Below, one piece after another: positions 34,492-42,499 of a stretch of 64,000 bases of DNA. Numbering within the stretch: the first letter of the stretch is position 1; each line of letters begins with the position of its first letter. Below the pieces are notes generated by a model, which was given only the letters and a program-made list of their open reading frames with translations, had not been told where the DNA came from and did not search any database. Position numbers and translations under genes: made by a program. Source of the DNA: Gardnerella leopoldii (GTDB taxonomy: Bacteria; Actinomycetota; Actinomycetes; Actinomycetales; Bifidobacteriaceae); contig NZ_CP029984.1 of assembly GCF_003293675.1 (NCBI RefSeq), forward strand, positions 186,001 to 250,000, read 5' to 3'.

Positions 34492-34824
34492 ATGAGCGAG
34501 AAAGTAACGAAAAAAGCGGAAGAAGTAGCGGCAGAAAGTAACGAAAGTGCAGAATTTGCAAGCACTCTTACGAAAGAAGAGCGCGCTGCGATTGGGGCGA
34601 TGCCGTACGAAGAAGCTCGCGAAAAGCTGGTTCAGGCGGTTCAAGCGTTGGAAGCTGGCGGTTTGACGCTTGACCAGTCCATGCGTCAGTGGGAGATTGG
34701 CGAGGCGTTGGCAAAGCGCGCGCAGGGTTTGCTTGCCACTGTTCGCGCTAAGTTGGACGCGGCACAAGCTGAACAGTCGGCGACGGCTGCAACTGCTGGC
34801 ACGCAGTCTAATCTTGAATCTTGA
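34492..34824 (+). CDS. xseB: Exodeoxyribonuclease VII small subunit
   Basis: This encodes 110 residues with ATG 34492 and AAAGGTT upstream. The core MPYEEAREKLVQAVQALEAGGLTLDQSMRQWEIGEALAKR is the typical XseB helical hairpin that wraps the large subunit. About 35 acidic residues precede it and an Ala/Thr-rich tail follows. It is in an operon with xseA. A family A repeat array begins five bases after its stop and probably terminates the transcript. Confidence 0.95.
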   Translation: MSEKVTKKAEEVAAESNESAEFASTLTKEERAAIGAMPYEEAREKLVQAVQALEAGGLTLDQSMRQWEIGEALAKRAQGLLATVRAKLDAAQAEQSATAATAGTQSNLES

Positions 34825-34828
34825 TCGC

Positions 34829-34977
34829 GTAGCCGACTTTTTCTTTACGCGGCTGTAAAGTTTTTGCCGTTTTGTCGCCTTAATCCGACCGAAACTTTAC
34901 ATGGTTGCACAGTTTCTGCCGTTTTTTGGTGTGTAGCCGACTTTTTCTTTACGTGGCTGTAAAGTTTCTGCCGTTCC
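34829..34977 (+). repeat. Family A palindromic repeat array (copy A7)
   Basis: Three units with TTTACGCGGCTGTAAAGTTT-like inner palindromes end in TTTTTGCCG or TTTCTGCCG plus T runs. The array begins directly after the xseB stop codon. Confidence 0.72.
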
Positions 34978-35053
34978 GATCAGTCGCCTAGCCTAAATTG
35001 TTGCTCGCATAATTGTGCGCGAATCACGCCATGGTGTATAATTGCCATTTGTT

Positions 35054-35126
35054 GCCTCGGTAGCTCAGTGGATAGAGCACCACTCTCCTAAAGTGGGTGT
35101 CGTCAGTTCGATTCTGATCCGGGGCA
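35054..35126 (+). tRNA. tRNA-Arg (anticodon CCT)
   Basis: Acceptor GCCTCGG with CCGGGGC, D-arm GCTC/GAGC, anticodon stem CCACT/AGTGG with loop CTCCTAA, T-arm GTCAG/CTGAT around TTCGATT. TATAAT at 35037-35042 with TTGTGC 18 bp upstream gives a promoter. Confidence 0.94.
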
Positions 35127-35132
35127 CTTTTA

Positions 35133-35282
35133 TTACTTGTTTGCTTTTGCTATATCTCTTAGAACAAGTTGGACTGTTTTAGTATCTCCATCTTCTAGTG
35201 CAATAGCAAGATATTCATCAATTGCTTCCTGTGTGTCTAAGTATTTACTTGCGTCAAACGTTGAAAAACTAACCTTGTCCAT
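35133..35282 (-). pseudogene. Truncated addiction-module antidote (HTH antitoxin) remnant
   Basis: The 49-residue frame starts at ATG 35282 behind a good ribosome site (GAGGAAC, then seven bases). It reads MDKVSFSTFDASKYLDTQEA, then EAIDEYLAIALEDGDTKTV and QLVLRDIAKANK, then TAA. This resembles the first half of chromosomal addiction-module antidote proteins that pair with HigB/RelE-like toxins and are about 100 residues long. The helix-turn-helix half is missing, and the frame ends seven bases from the 3' end of tRNA-Arg(CCT). No toxin gene is present nearby. A palindrome-like TTGGCAA/TTGCTAA operator candidate lies upstream (about 35321-35337). It probably marks deletion or exchange at the tRNA gene. 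Confidence 0.6.
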
Positions 35283-35328
35283 CTTATTGTTCCTCGTGTA
35301 ATTGTCCTGTCAATTTATATTAGCAAAG

Positions 35329-35357
35329 TTGCCAATGTTAGGGGATAGTGTTAGATT
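35329..35357 (+). promoter_or_regulatory. Promoter of the ileS T-box transcript
   Basis: TTGCCA at 35329-35334, 17-bp spacer, TAGATT at 35352-35357. The transcript would start near 35364. Confidence 0.55.
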
Positions 35358-35363
35358 ATTTCT

Positions 35364-35640
35364 AACTTAAGCGATGATCCGTTATCGGCGGGGAGTTTTC
35401 GGAAGAACGGCGAGTGTTTGTAAGATTCTCGCTTATTAGAACCGACGGGGTTGGCCCGTACAGCCAAACACGAGAGGCTATAAGAATAGTTCGATTGCGT
35501 CGCGTATCTGCGTCGCATATTCGCGTTGCGCACTTGCGCACTTGCGTTACGTAATCATCTTATAGCAAGCGAGGTGGTACCGCGGCAGTAACTGTCGTCC
35601 TCGCAGGGAAATATTCACCCTGTTGAGCGAGGAGAGCACA
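35364..35640 (+). promoter_or_regulatory. Translational T-box riboswitch upstream of ileS
   Basis: The conserved T-box AGCGAGGTGGTACCGCG lies at 35567-35583, the element that pairs with the uncharged tRNA acceptor end. Downstream, CCTCGCAGGG (about 35599-35608) can pair with CCCTG and GCGAGG (about 35617-35631). That would bury the ileS ribosome site in a hairpin. The same CCTCGC can instead pair with GCGAGG of the T-box. This gives two exclusive folds and a translational switch, the type known for actinobacterial ileS. The specifier would be an Ile codon in the 5' stem region around 35371-35410, where ATC occurs in GATGATCCG. Confidence 0.9.
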
Positions 35641-38600
35641 GTGAGCGAATCCACTAATCCAGCAGCAAACGCGTCCGAAAATACGTCCGAAAATACGTCC
35701 GCAAATACTTCCGCAAATACGTCCGTAAATCACGTATATCCAAAGGTAAGTGTTTCTGCATCAACGCAAGAAAACGCCGGCGCGCAAGTTGCACCAAATC
35801 CTTCCTTCCCAAAGCTTGAAGAGTCAGTTCTCCAATACTGGGATGCAAACAACACTTTCCGCAAGTCAATCGAATATCGCCCGTCCGGCAAGGGTAGCCA
35901 AAACGAGTTCGTGTTCTTCGACGGCCCTCCATTCGCAAACGGTCTTCCTCACTACGGCCACTTGCTCACAGGCTACGCAAAAGACGTCGTTCCGCGCTAT
36001 CAGACTATGCGCGGCCGCAAAGTAAACCGCGTTTTTGGTTGGGATACTCACGGTCTTCCTGCAGAGTTGGAAGCGCAGAAGGAACTCGGCATCGAGTCAG
36101 TTGAGCAAATCGAAAAAATGGGAATCGCGAAGTTTAACGATGCTTGCCGTGCCAGCGTTTTAAAGTACACGAACGAGTGGCAAAACTACGTACATCGTCA
36201 GGCTCGCTGGGTTGATTTCGAGCGCGGCTACAAAACATTGAACATTCCATACATGGAATCCGTAATGTGGGCATTTAAGCAGCTTTATGATAAGGGTTTG
36301 GCTTACAAGGGTTACCGCGTGCTTCCGTACTGCCCGAAGGACCAAACTCCACTTTCAGCGCACGAGCTTCGCATGGATGCGGACGTTTACCAGAATCGTC
36401 AGGACACCACCGTTTCCGTCGCTGTTAAGCTTCGCGACGAAGCCGACGCTTACGCAGTCTTCTGGACTACTACTCCTTGGACTGTGCCAACCAACTTCGC
36501 AATCGTAGTTGGCGCAGACATCGACTACGTGGAAGTTCGCCCAACTGAAGGCAAATTCGCAGGCAAAAAGTTCTACATCGGTAAGCCTTTGCTTGGCTCC
36601 TACACTAAGGAACTTGGCGAAAATTACGAAGTTGTGCGCGAACTTAAGGGCGCGCAGATGGCTGGTTGGCGCTACTACCCAGTATTCCCATACTTTGCAA
36701 GCGAATCTGCACTCGCAGAGGGTGGCACTCCTGGTCCTAACGCTTTTACGATTTTCACTGCAGATTATGTTGACACCGCTGAAGGTACTGGCCTTGTTCA
36801 CCAGGCTCCTTACGGCGAGGACGATATGAACACGCTTAACGCGCACGAAATTCGCAGCGTTGACGTGCTCGATGCAGGCTGCAAGTTTACAAGCGACTGC
36901 CCAGATTACGAAGGCTTGTACGTTTTCGACGCGAACTTGCCAATTTTGCGTAACTTGCGTGCAGGAGACGGTCCGCTTGCTCAAATGCCGGAAGATCAGC
37001 GCGCGTTGCTATTCCAAGAAAAAAGCTACGTGCACAGCTATCCTCATTGCTGGCGTTGCGCAACTCCGCTTATTTATAAGCCTGTTTCTAGCTGGTTTGT
37101 GTCTGTTACGAAGATTAAGAAGCGCTTGCTTGAGCTTAATCAGGAGATTAATTGGATTCCTGGAAACGTTAAGGACGGCCAGTTTGGTAAGTGGCTTTCT
37201 AACGCGCGCGACTGGTCGATTAGCCGTAACCGCTTCTGGGGCTCGCCAATTCCAGTGTGGGTGAGTGACGATCCAAAGTATCCTCGCGTAGACGTGTACG
37301 GCTCTTTGGAAGAACTTAAGGCTGATTTTGGCGACTATCCGCGCGACGACGACGGCAATGTGAATATGCACCGCCCGTATATCGATCGCCTTACTCGTCC
37401 AAATCCAGATGATCCTACCGGAAAGTCGCAAATGCACCGTATTACGGACGTTCTCGACTGCTGGTTTGAGTCCGGTTCCATGCCTTTCGCGCAATTCCAT
37501 TATCCGTTTGAAAATAAGGAATTCTTCGAAGAGCACTTCCCATGCGATTACATCGTTGAATACATTGGTCAGACTCGCGGTTGGTTCTACACACTTCACA
37601 TTATGGCTACGGCTCTATTCGACCGCCCGGCTTATAAGAACGTGATTTGCCACGGCATTGTGCTTGGTTCCGACGGCCAGAAGATGAGTAAGCATTTGCG
37701 TAATTACCCGGATGTTAACGGCGTTTTCAACGAATACGGTTCTGACGCAATGCGCTGGTTCCTCATGTCTTCACCAATTTTGCGCGGTGGCAATTTGATT
37801 GTGACTGCAGACGGCATTAGGGATACTGTTCGTCAGGTTATGCTTCCAGTTTGGAGCTCGTATTACTTCTTCACGCTGTATGCGAACGCTGCAAACGGTG
37901 GTAAGGGTTACGATGCTCGTCGCCTTCGCGCGGATGAGGTTGCAGGACTTTGCAACATGGATCGCTACTTGCTTGCTCGCACGCGTTTGCTTGTTGAGCG
38001 CGTAGAAAAGTGCTTGAACGAGTTTGCGATTAGCGATGCTTGCGCGGCAGTAAGCGATTTTATTGACGTGCTTACGAATTGGTATATTCGTGGCAGCCGT
38101 GACCGCTTCTGGAATGAAGACGAGACTGCTTTCAACACGCTTTACACTGTGTTGGAAGTGTTCATGCGCACGATTGCTCCTCTTGCTCCTATGGAAGCTG
38201 AGGCTGTGTGGCGCGGTCTTACAGGCGGCGAATCCGTGCATTTGGCTGATTGGCCTTATTTGGTTGAGCCTGAGACTCTTTCGGATGGTGAGCCAAATCC
38301 TAAGGCTGGCGAAGTCACTGAGCTTGGCGCTGTTCTTGCGCACGACGATGCTTTGGTTGCTGCTATGGATAAGGTTCGCGAGGTTGTGTCTTCTGCGCTT
38401 TCGTTGCGTAAGGCGGAACAGTTGCGTGTGCGCCAGCCGTTAGCAAACTTGACTGTTGTTGCAGAAAATACTGCCGCTGTTGAGCCTTACGAGCAGGTTC
38501 TTGAGCGTGAGCTTAACGTGAAGAATGTTACATTCTGCACGTTGCAAGATGCAAGCGAACACGGTTTGAAGATTGTTCACGAGCTTAAGGTGAACGCGCG

Positions 38601-39087
38601 CGCAGCTGGCCCTCGTTTGGGTAAGCAAGTGCAGTTTGCTATTAAGTCTTCTAAGAGTGGCGATTGGCGAGTTGACGAGTCTGGTGCTCCTGTTGTTCAG
38701 ACTCCAAACGGCGAAGTTGCGCTTGTTGAGGGCGAGTATGAGCTTGTAAATCGCGTTGAGTCTTCGGATGCTCAAGCGGCTCAAAATACGGCTTCTGCTG
38801 CAATGCCAACTGGCGGTTTCGTTATGCTTGACACTGCTTTGACTAGCGATTTGCTTGCTGAAGGTTATGCTCGCGATGCTATTCGCGCTGTTCAAGATGC
38901 GCGCAAGGAGAACGGTTTGGATATTAGTGACCGAATCGCTTTGACTTTGAGCGTGCCAGCTTCGGACGTTGCTAAAGTTGAGCAGTTCCGTGATTTGATT
39001 GCGGAGGAGACTTTGGCTACGAGCTTCGAGGTTGTTGAGGCTGATTCTAGCGCAACTGATCTTAGCGTAACTCTTAAGCGTGCGTAG
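35641..39087 (+). CDS. ileS: Isoleucyl-tRNA synthetase
   Basis: The 1148-residue enzyme charges tRNA-Ile and has a CP1 editing domain. The HIGH motif appears as GLPHYGHLLTGYAKD near residue 100 and the KMSKS motif as QKMSKHLRNYP near 681. WDTHGLPAE, GWDTHG and CWFESGSMP are further class I Ile/Val features. The start GTG 35641 is preceded by GAGGAG at six bases, which the T-box hairpin hides. A TTG at 35623 would lie inside the regulatory hairpin and is rejected. The first about 35 residues are low complexity, with NTSENTSANTS repeats. Controlled by uncharged tRNA-Ile through the leader T-box. Confidence 0.97.
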   Translation: MSESTNPAANASENTSENTSANTSANTSVNHVYPKVSVSASTQENAGAQVAPNPSFPKLEESVLQYWDANNTFRKSIEYRPSGKGSQNEFVFFDGPPFANGLPHYGHLLTGYAKDVVPRYQTMRGRKVNRVFGWDTHGLPAELEAQKELGIESVEQIEKMGIAKFNDACRASVLKYTNEWQNYVHRQARWVDFERGYKTLNIPYMESVMWAFKQLYDKGLAYKGYRVLPYCPKDQTPLSAHELRMDADVYQNRQDTTVSVAVKLRDEADAYAVFWTTTPWTVPTNFAIVVGADIDYVEVRPTEGKFAGKKFYIGKPLLGSYTKELGENYEVVRELKGAQMAGWRYYPVFPYFASESALAEGGTPGPNAFTIFTADYVDTAEGTGLVHQAPYGEDDMNTLNAHEIRSVDVLDAGCKFTSDCPDYEGLYVFDANLPILRNLRAGDGPLAQMPEDQRALLFQEKSYVHSYPHCWRCATPLIYKPVSSWFVSVTKIKKRLLELNQEINWIPGNVKDGQFGKWLSNARDWSISRNRFWGSPIPVWVSDDPKYPRVDVYGSLEELKADFGDYPRDDDGNVNMHRPYIDRLTRPNPDDPTGKSQMHRITDVLDCWFESGSMPFAQFHYPFENKEFFEEHFPCDYIVEYIGQTRGWFYTLHIMATALFDRPAYKNVICHGIVLGSDGQKMSKHLRNYPDVNGVFNEYGSDAMRWFLMSSPILRGGNLIVTADGIRDTVRQVMLPVWSSYYFFTLYANAANGGKGYDARRLRADEVAGLCNMDRYLLARTRLLVERVEKCLNEFAISDACAAVSDFIDVLTNWYIRGSRDRFWNEDETAFNTLYTVLEVFMRTIAPLAPMEAEAVWRGLTGGESVHLADWPYLVEPETLSDGEPNPKAGEVTELGAVLAHDDALVAAMDKVREVVSSALSLRKAEQLRVRQPLANLTVVAENTAAVEPYEQVLERELNVKNVTFCTLQDASEHGLKIVHELKVNARAAGPRLGKQVQFAIKSSKSGDWRVDESGAPVVQTPNGEVALVEGEYELVNRVESSDAQAAQNTASAAMPTGGFVMLDTALTSDLLAEGYARDAIRAVQDARKENGLDISDRIALTLSVPASDVAKVEQFRDLIAEETLATSFEVVEADSSATDLSVTLKRA

Positions 39088-39115
39088 CTTAAGTGCAAAT
39101 CTTAGCTAACTAAAC

Positions 39116-39153
39116 AAAACGTGCCGGTGTATTTCAATACGTCGGCACGTTTC
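39116..39153 (+). terminator. Intrinsic terminator of ileS
   Basis: AAACGTGCCG and CGGCACGTTT enclose a second short stem (GTGTA/TACGT), followed by TTCTGTTATT. Confidence 0.8.
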
Positions 39154-39220
39154 TGTTATTGCTGCGCTATATATGTTGAGGCTCGCCATTACGATAGTAA
39201 GCGTTTTTAGGAGGTAGTTT

Positions 39221-39991
39221 ATGGCATCGTCGGCAGCAATTGGCGTTTTTGATTCGGGGCTTGGGGGAATTTCCGTAGCTCGTCAGTTGCATGCTGTTCT
39301 TCCGCATGAGCGAATTATTTATTTCGGCGATTCTGCAAACGCGCCATACGGCATTAAAACTCCTGAAGAAGTCAAAAAGCTGAGCTTTGCAATCGTCGAG
39401 CATTTTGTTCGTCTAAATGTAAAAGCTGTTGTAATTGCTTGTAATACCGCCACTTCCGCAGCTGTGAACGATTTGCGCGCGCATTACAATATACCTATCA
39501 TAGGTATGGAGCCGGCGCTTAAATTAGCTTGCGATTTAGGCAAAGGTGAGTCTCAGCGCGTAATCGTAGCTGCAACTCCGCTTACTCTTCGCGAGCGCAA
39601 GTTTGCGGATTTGCTGCAACGTTTTTCGCAAAATAACACGATTTTTTCGCAGCCTTGTCCTGATTTAGTGCGTATTGTTGAGCGTGGGGAGCTTAATGAT
39701 CGTGATGTAGTTTTTGCTGCTCTTCGCAAGTATTTCGACGAGTATGATTTAGACAGTATTGATTCGGTTGTGCTGGGTTGTACTCATTTTGTGTTTTATA
39801 GGGATTATTTCCGCGAGTTTTTGCCTGCGCGCACGAATATTGTTGACGGCAACGAAGGAACTATTAATCATTTGCGCAAAATATTGGAACTTAATAATGA
39901 GCTTGCAAGCGATTCTCAAGAAGGCAGCATAACTCTTACTAATTCGGATACAAGCTTGCGCATGCAGCAACTTGCGAAGAGCTTGTGCTGA
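39221..39991 (+). CDS. murI: Glutamate racemase
   Basis: The 256-residue enzyme converts L-glutamate to D-glutamate for peptidoglycan. It has [17 protein letters not shown] at the N-terminus, the first catalytic cysteine in [16 protein letters not shown] (about residue 75), and the second in [15 protein letters not shown] (about 187). [16 protein letters not shown] is also typical. ATG 39221 has a strong GGAGG nine bases upstream. It stands alone between ileS and the convergent VKOR gene. Three loose copies of CTTGCGTTAAAA follow the stop. Confidence 0.97.
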   Translation: MASSAAIGVFDSGLGGISVARQLHAVLPHERIIYFGDSANAPYGIKTPEEVKKLSFAIVEHFVRLNVKAVVIACNTATSAAVNDLRAHYNIPIIGMEPALKLACDLGKGESQRVIVAATPLTLRERKFADLLQRFSQNNTIFSQPCPDLVRIVERGELNDRDVVFAALRKYFDEYDLDSIDSVVLGCTHFVFYRDYFREFLPARTNIVDGNEGTINHLRKILELNNELASDSQEGSITLTNSDTSLRMQQLAKSLC

Positions 39992-40044
39992 AAGACTTGC
40001 GTTAAAATCTTGCGTTAAGACTTTGCGCTAAAAATCGCTCTTAT

Positions 40045-40695
40045 TCAGCCAAAAAATACTTTAGAATATTGGCACAAAATCAAAGTAAGCAATGCCGCAA
40101 CCCAAAGCACGTCTATGAGCAAGTCGTATCGCAAACGGTAGTAGCTTTCAACCAAGCTAAAACGCTTAACAAGCAACTTTTGCGAACTTACGCTTGCGTG
40201 AGTCAACGATATAAATTGCATTGTTGTGGAGAACATAAGCACAATGCACCACGGGCACAACGCGTGAATTACGAACATAGATTGCGAAAACAGCCAGTAA
40301 GCGTAGGCAAGTGCGCATAATCCACCAAGCCAAGTGCAAATTGCAAACCATCGCGGCACACGTACGCGAATCATTCCAATAACTGCGAGCGTTACGAATA
40401 CGCTTTCTGCAGCAATTCCAAAGAATGCGTTTGGGAAGCTTAATTCGCCAAATTTCACAATTTCTGCCTGCCAAGTTTGCGCAACTCTAGAGCAGGATAC
40501 TACGCTGTTGAAGTCGCAACTGAGCAGCTTATTAGGTTCGCGTGCTAAAGCAAGGGTTTCAGCAGAAAGTATAAGCGAAGTTACGAGTGCTACCGCAGAG
40601 AAAAATAGCATAATGCCATACGTCCATACTGCAGAGTGCCTCCATCCGCTAAGTGTTGTTTCATAGTCTTCTTTAGCGGCGTTAGTTTGCTCCAT
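40045..40695 (-). CDS. Vitamin K epoxide reductase (VKOR) family thiol oxidase
   Basis: This encodes 216 residues with ATG 40695 after AGGAGCAGCA. There are about five membrane helices. The VKOR cysteines are all present: the loop pair Cys60 and Cys68 (LLSCDFNSVVSCS) and the CXXC pair Cys147-Cys150 (ALCPWCIV). The serine/FPN element ELSFPNAFFGI is also typical. In Actinobacteria VKOR reoxidises a DsbA-like thiol oxidase and so drives disulfide bond formation in exported proteins, including pilins. No DsbA-like gene is next to it in this window. Divergent from the PHP gene and convergent with murI. Substrate partners are inferred. Confidence 0.93.
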   Translation of the reverse strand: MEQTNAAKEDYETTLSGWRHSAVWTYGIMLFFSAVALVTSLILSAETLALAREPNKLLSCDFNSVVSCSRVAQTWQAEIVKFGELSFPNAFFGIAAESVFVTLAVIGMIRVRVPRWFAICTWLGGLCALAYAYWLFSQSMFVIHALCPWCIVLMFSTTMQFISLTHASVSSQKLLVKRFSLVESYYRLRYDLLIDVLWVAALLTLILCQYSKVFFG

Positions 40696-40807
40696 TGCTG
40701 CTCCTAAAAGTTACTAATTGCGAATGATGTGAATAATAATAAATAATAGCAAATAATTATGTGTGCATATTCATTTCTCGTTACATGGCACAGTTTACGA
40801 TGATTAT

Positions 40808-41728
40808 ATGACCGCAATAAGCAACAACCAACACGACGCATCAAATCATGCTAGCGATAGCAACTCCAGCATGATGAATTTTGCGCGCGAACGCTGGGAT
40901 TTGCACTGTCATACTGTTTATTCAGACGGTACTGCAACTCCAGAAGATTTAATTACGCAAGCTAAAATCGTTGGTTTGCAAGGTGTTGCTGTTACTGATC
41001 ACGACACAACTGCAGGATGGCATGATTTTCAAGAGGCTGCTAAGGCTTCGAATATGCCAGTATTATTTGGTTCGGAGATTACCGCGCAAGACTCAGGCGT
41101 GTTTGTGCACATGCTCGCATACCAGTACAATCCGCAAAATAGCATGATTGTGAGCATGTTTGAGCTTACTAGGAAGCGTCGTTTTGATCGCACAAAGCGT
41201 ATGGTTGAACGTATGTCGCGCGATTTTCCAATTACTTGGGATGACGTTTTAGCTCAAGCTAAGCTCGGTGACTTAACTACAATCGGGCGGCCGCATATCG
41301 CTGATGCTTTAGTAAAAGCTGGCGTTTATAAAACGCGTTCTGAAGCTTTTGCTGGGCCTATTTCTCCGTGCAGCCCGTACTATATACCAACTCCTTCTCC
41401 AAATGTTCGTGAAGTTATTGAAGCTGTTAAAGATGCTGGGGGAGTTGTTGTTATTGCGCATCCTGCTGATCCTACGCGTAACCGCGTGCTTCTTTCGGAC
41501 GATCAGATTATATCGTTTGCTAAAGCTGGTCTTGACGGTTTAGAAGTGTATCATCGCGGAAATTCTAAAGCGCAGCGTGAAAGACTGCTTTCTTTAGCGA
41601 GTAAGTGCGATTTGCTTGTGACGGGCGGCTCGGATTGGCATGGCTATGGTAAGCCAAATCGTTTGGGCGAAGAAACAACAAGCCGCGAAGTAGTATCGGA
41701 AATACTCTTGCGCGGCTATAAGCTTTAA
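40808..41728 (+). CDS. PHP-domain phosphoesterase (RNase AM / nucleoside bisphosphate phosphatase-like)
   Basis: The product has 306 residues. PHP metal ligands are clear: DLHCHTVYSDGTATP (HxH), VTDHDTTAGW, the IGRPHIADALVKAG segment, VIAHPADP and SDWHG near the C-terminus. Members of this subfamily (YciV/TrpH type) remove phosphate from 3',5'-nucleoside bisphosphates or degrade short RNA. The exact substrate cannot be told from sequence. Start ATG 40808 is preferred over an upstream GTG at 40763, but no ribosome site is clear. The conserved domain begins only about 28 residues in, at RERWDLHCH. Confidence 0.9.
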   Translation: MTAISNNQHDASNHASDSNSSMMNFARERWDLHCHTVYSDGTATPEDLITQAKIVGLQGVAVTDHDTTAGWHDFQEAAKASNMPVLFGSEITAQDSGVFVHMLAYQYNPQNSMIVSMFELTRKRRFDRTKRMVERMSRDFPITWDDVLAQAKLGDLTTIGRPHIADALVKAGVYKTRSEAFAGPISPCSPYYIPTPSPNVREVIEAVKDAGGVVVIAHPADPTRNRVLLSDDQIISFAKAGLDGLEVYHRGNSKAQRERLLSLASKCDLLVTGGSDWHGYGKPNRLGEETTSREVVSEILLRGYKL

Positions 41729-41754
41729 ATTCCTTATTTACTATTTACTTAGTG

Positions 41755-42200
41755 TGGCGCGAGTTTTGGGGGATTTCTTTTTGCTGCTGCGCGAGTTTTG
41801 GCTGGTGTTTTGCTGGCGGGTTCCTTGCGTGGCTGTGAGGGTGGGTGTTACTTGTCTCGCAGCGCTCCGCTCTTATACCTTATTTGGACTTAGCGGTTGC
41901 GTAGTTAAGTTTAGTTTTTTTTACTTACTTTTTCTGCAAAAATAGTATTCGTCAATAAGATTATTACTATCGTTCCGCTTTTATATTGCTCGACCAAGCA
42001 ACACCCACCCCTCACTACTAGTAAAACCGCTAGTGTTCTGTGGTACGGTAGGAGTGCCTGGCTTGATGTGTGCAGCAGCAATAACGCTAGTGTTCACTAT
42101 GCAATAAATACTCAACGTCAGCAGAGCATTAATACTAAAGTTCACTAAGCAATAAATAATCGACGTTTGCAGAGCAATGCTGCAAAGCTTCAGAAGGTTT
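41755..42200. repeat. Family C degenerate repeat (copy C2)
   Basis: It shares blocks with C1 at 32.2-32.7 kb in the same order: GAGTTTTGGGGGATTTCT, GCTGGCGGGTTCCTTG, GACCAAGCAACACCCACC, CTACTAGTAAAACCGCTAGTG and GGTACGGTAGGAGTGCCTGG. GAGGGTGGGTGTTACTTG (about 41837) is inverted at 41994-42013 (CAAGCAACACCCACCCCTC), about 140 bp apart. The last part contains two tandem units of about 50 bp (GTTCACTAAGCAATAAATA.. GCAGAGCA), where C1 has only one. No ORF is supported in this 490-bp gap. Confidence 0.65.
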
Positions 42201-42217
42201 GGATAGAGTTCGCTATT

Positions 42218-42436
42218 TTAATTGAGCGCTCCGAAGCCTACTGAATGCTTTGGCGTATCGCCGATGAGCGCGTAAGACAGCGACGAAGCTGAGACCATAA
42301 TAGTGCGCCCATTTACGTCCGTAAACTCAAGCATATCCTTGGAATCGTTAATCACTTTGCGCACTTCTTCTGCGCTTTGGTTGGTTTCAAAATCGATGGA
42401 ATCAGAAACGTTTTTTACTCCTAAAACAACTCGCAT
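42218..42436 (-). CDS. DUF3107 family small protein
   Basis: The 72-residue protein begins MRVVLGVKNVSDSIDFETNQ and contains the family block FTDVNGRTIMVSASSLSYALIG, after which a short tail ends in GFGALN. AAAGGAGCATGT precedes ATG 42436. DUF3107 is a small conserved actinobacterial protein (in Mycobacterium it is the TB9.4 type, from memory) with no proven role. It follows the phosphotransferase-like gene by 63 bp on the same strand and may be cotranscribed with it. Confidence 0.9.
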   Translation of the reverse strand: MRVVLGVKNVSDSIDFETNQSAEEVRKVINDSKDMLEFTDVNGRTIMVSASSLSYALIGDTPKHSVGFGALN

Positions 42437-42499
42437 ACATGCTCCTTTTGCTTTTTACGCTATTTATCGTTTTAATTAGTATTTAGTATTTTATTTATC

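Noticed and set aside
35351..35533. Minus-strand ORF upstream of ileS
   Set aside because: It is antisense to the T-box leader and has no protein-like features.
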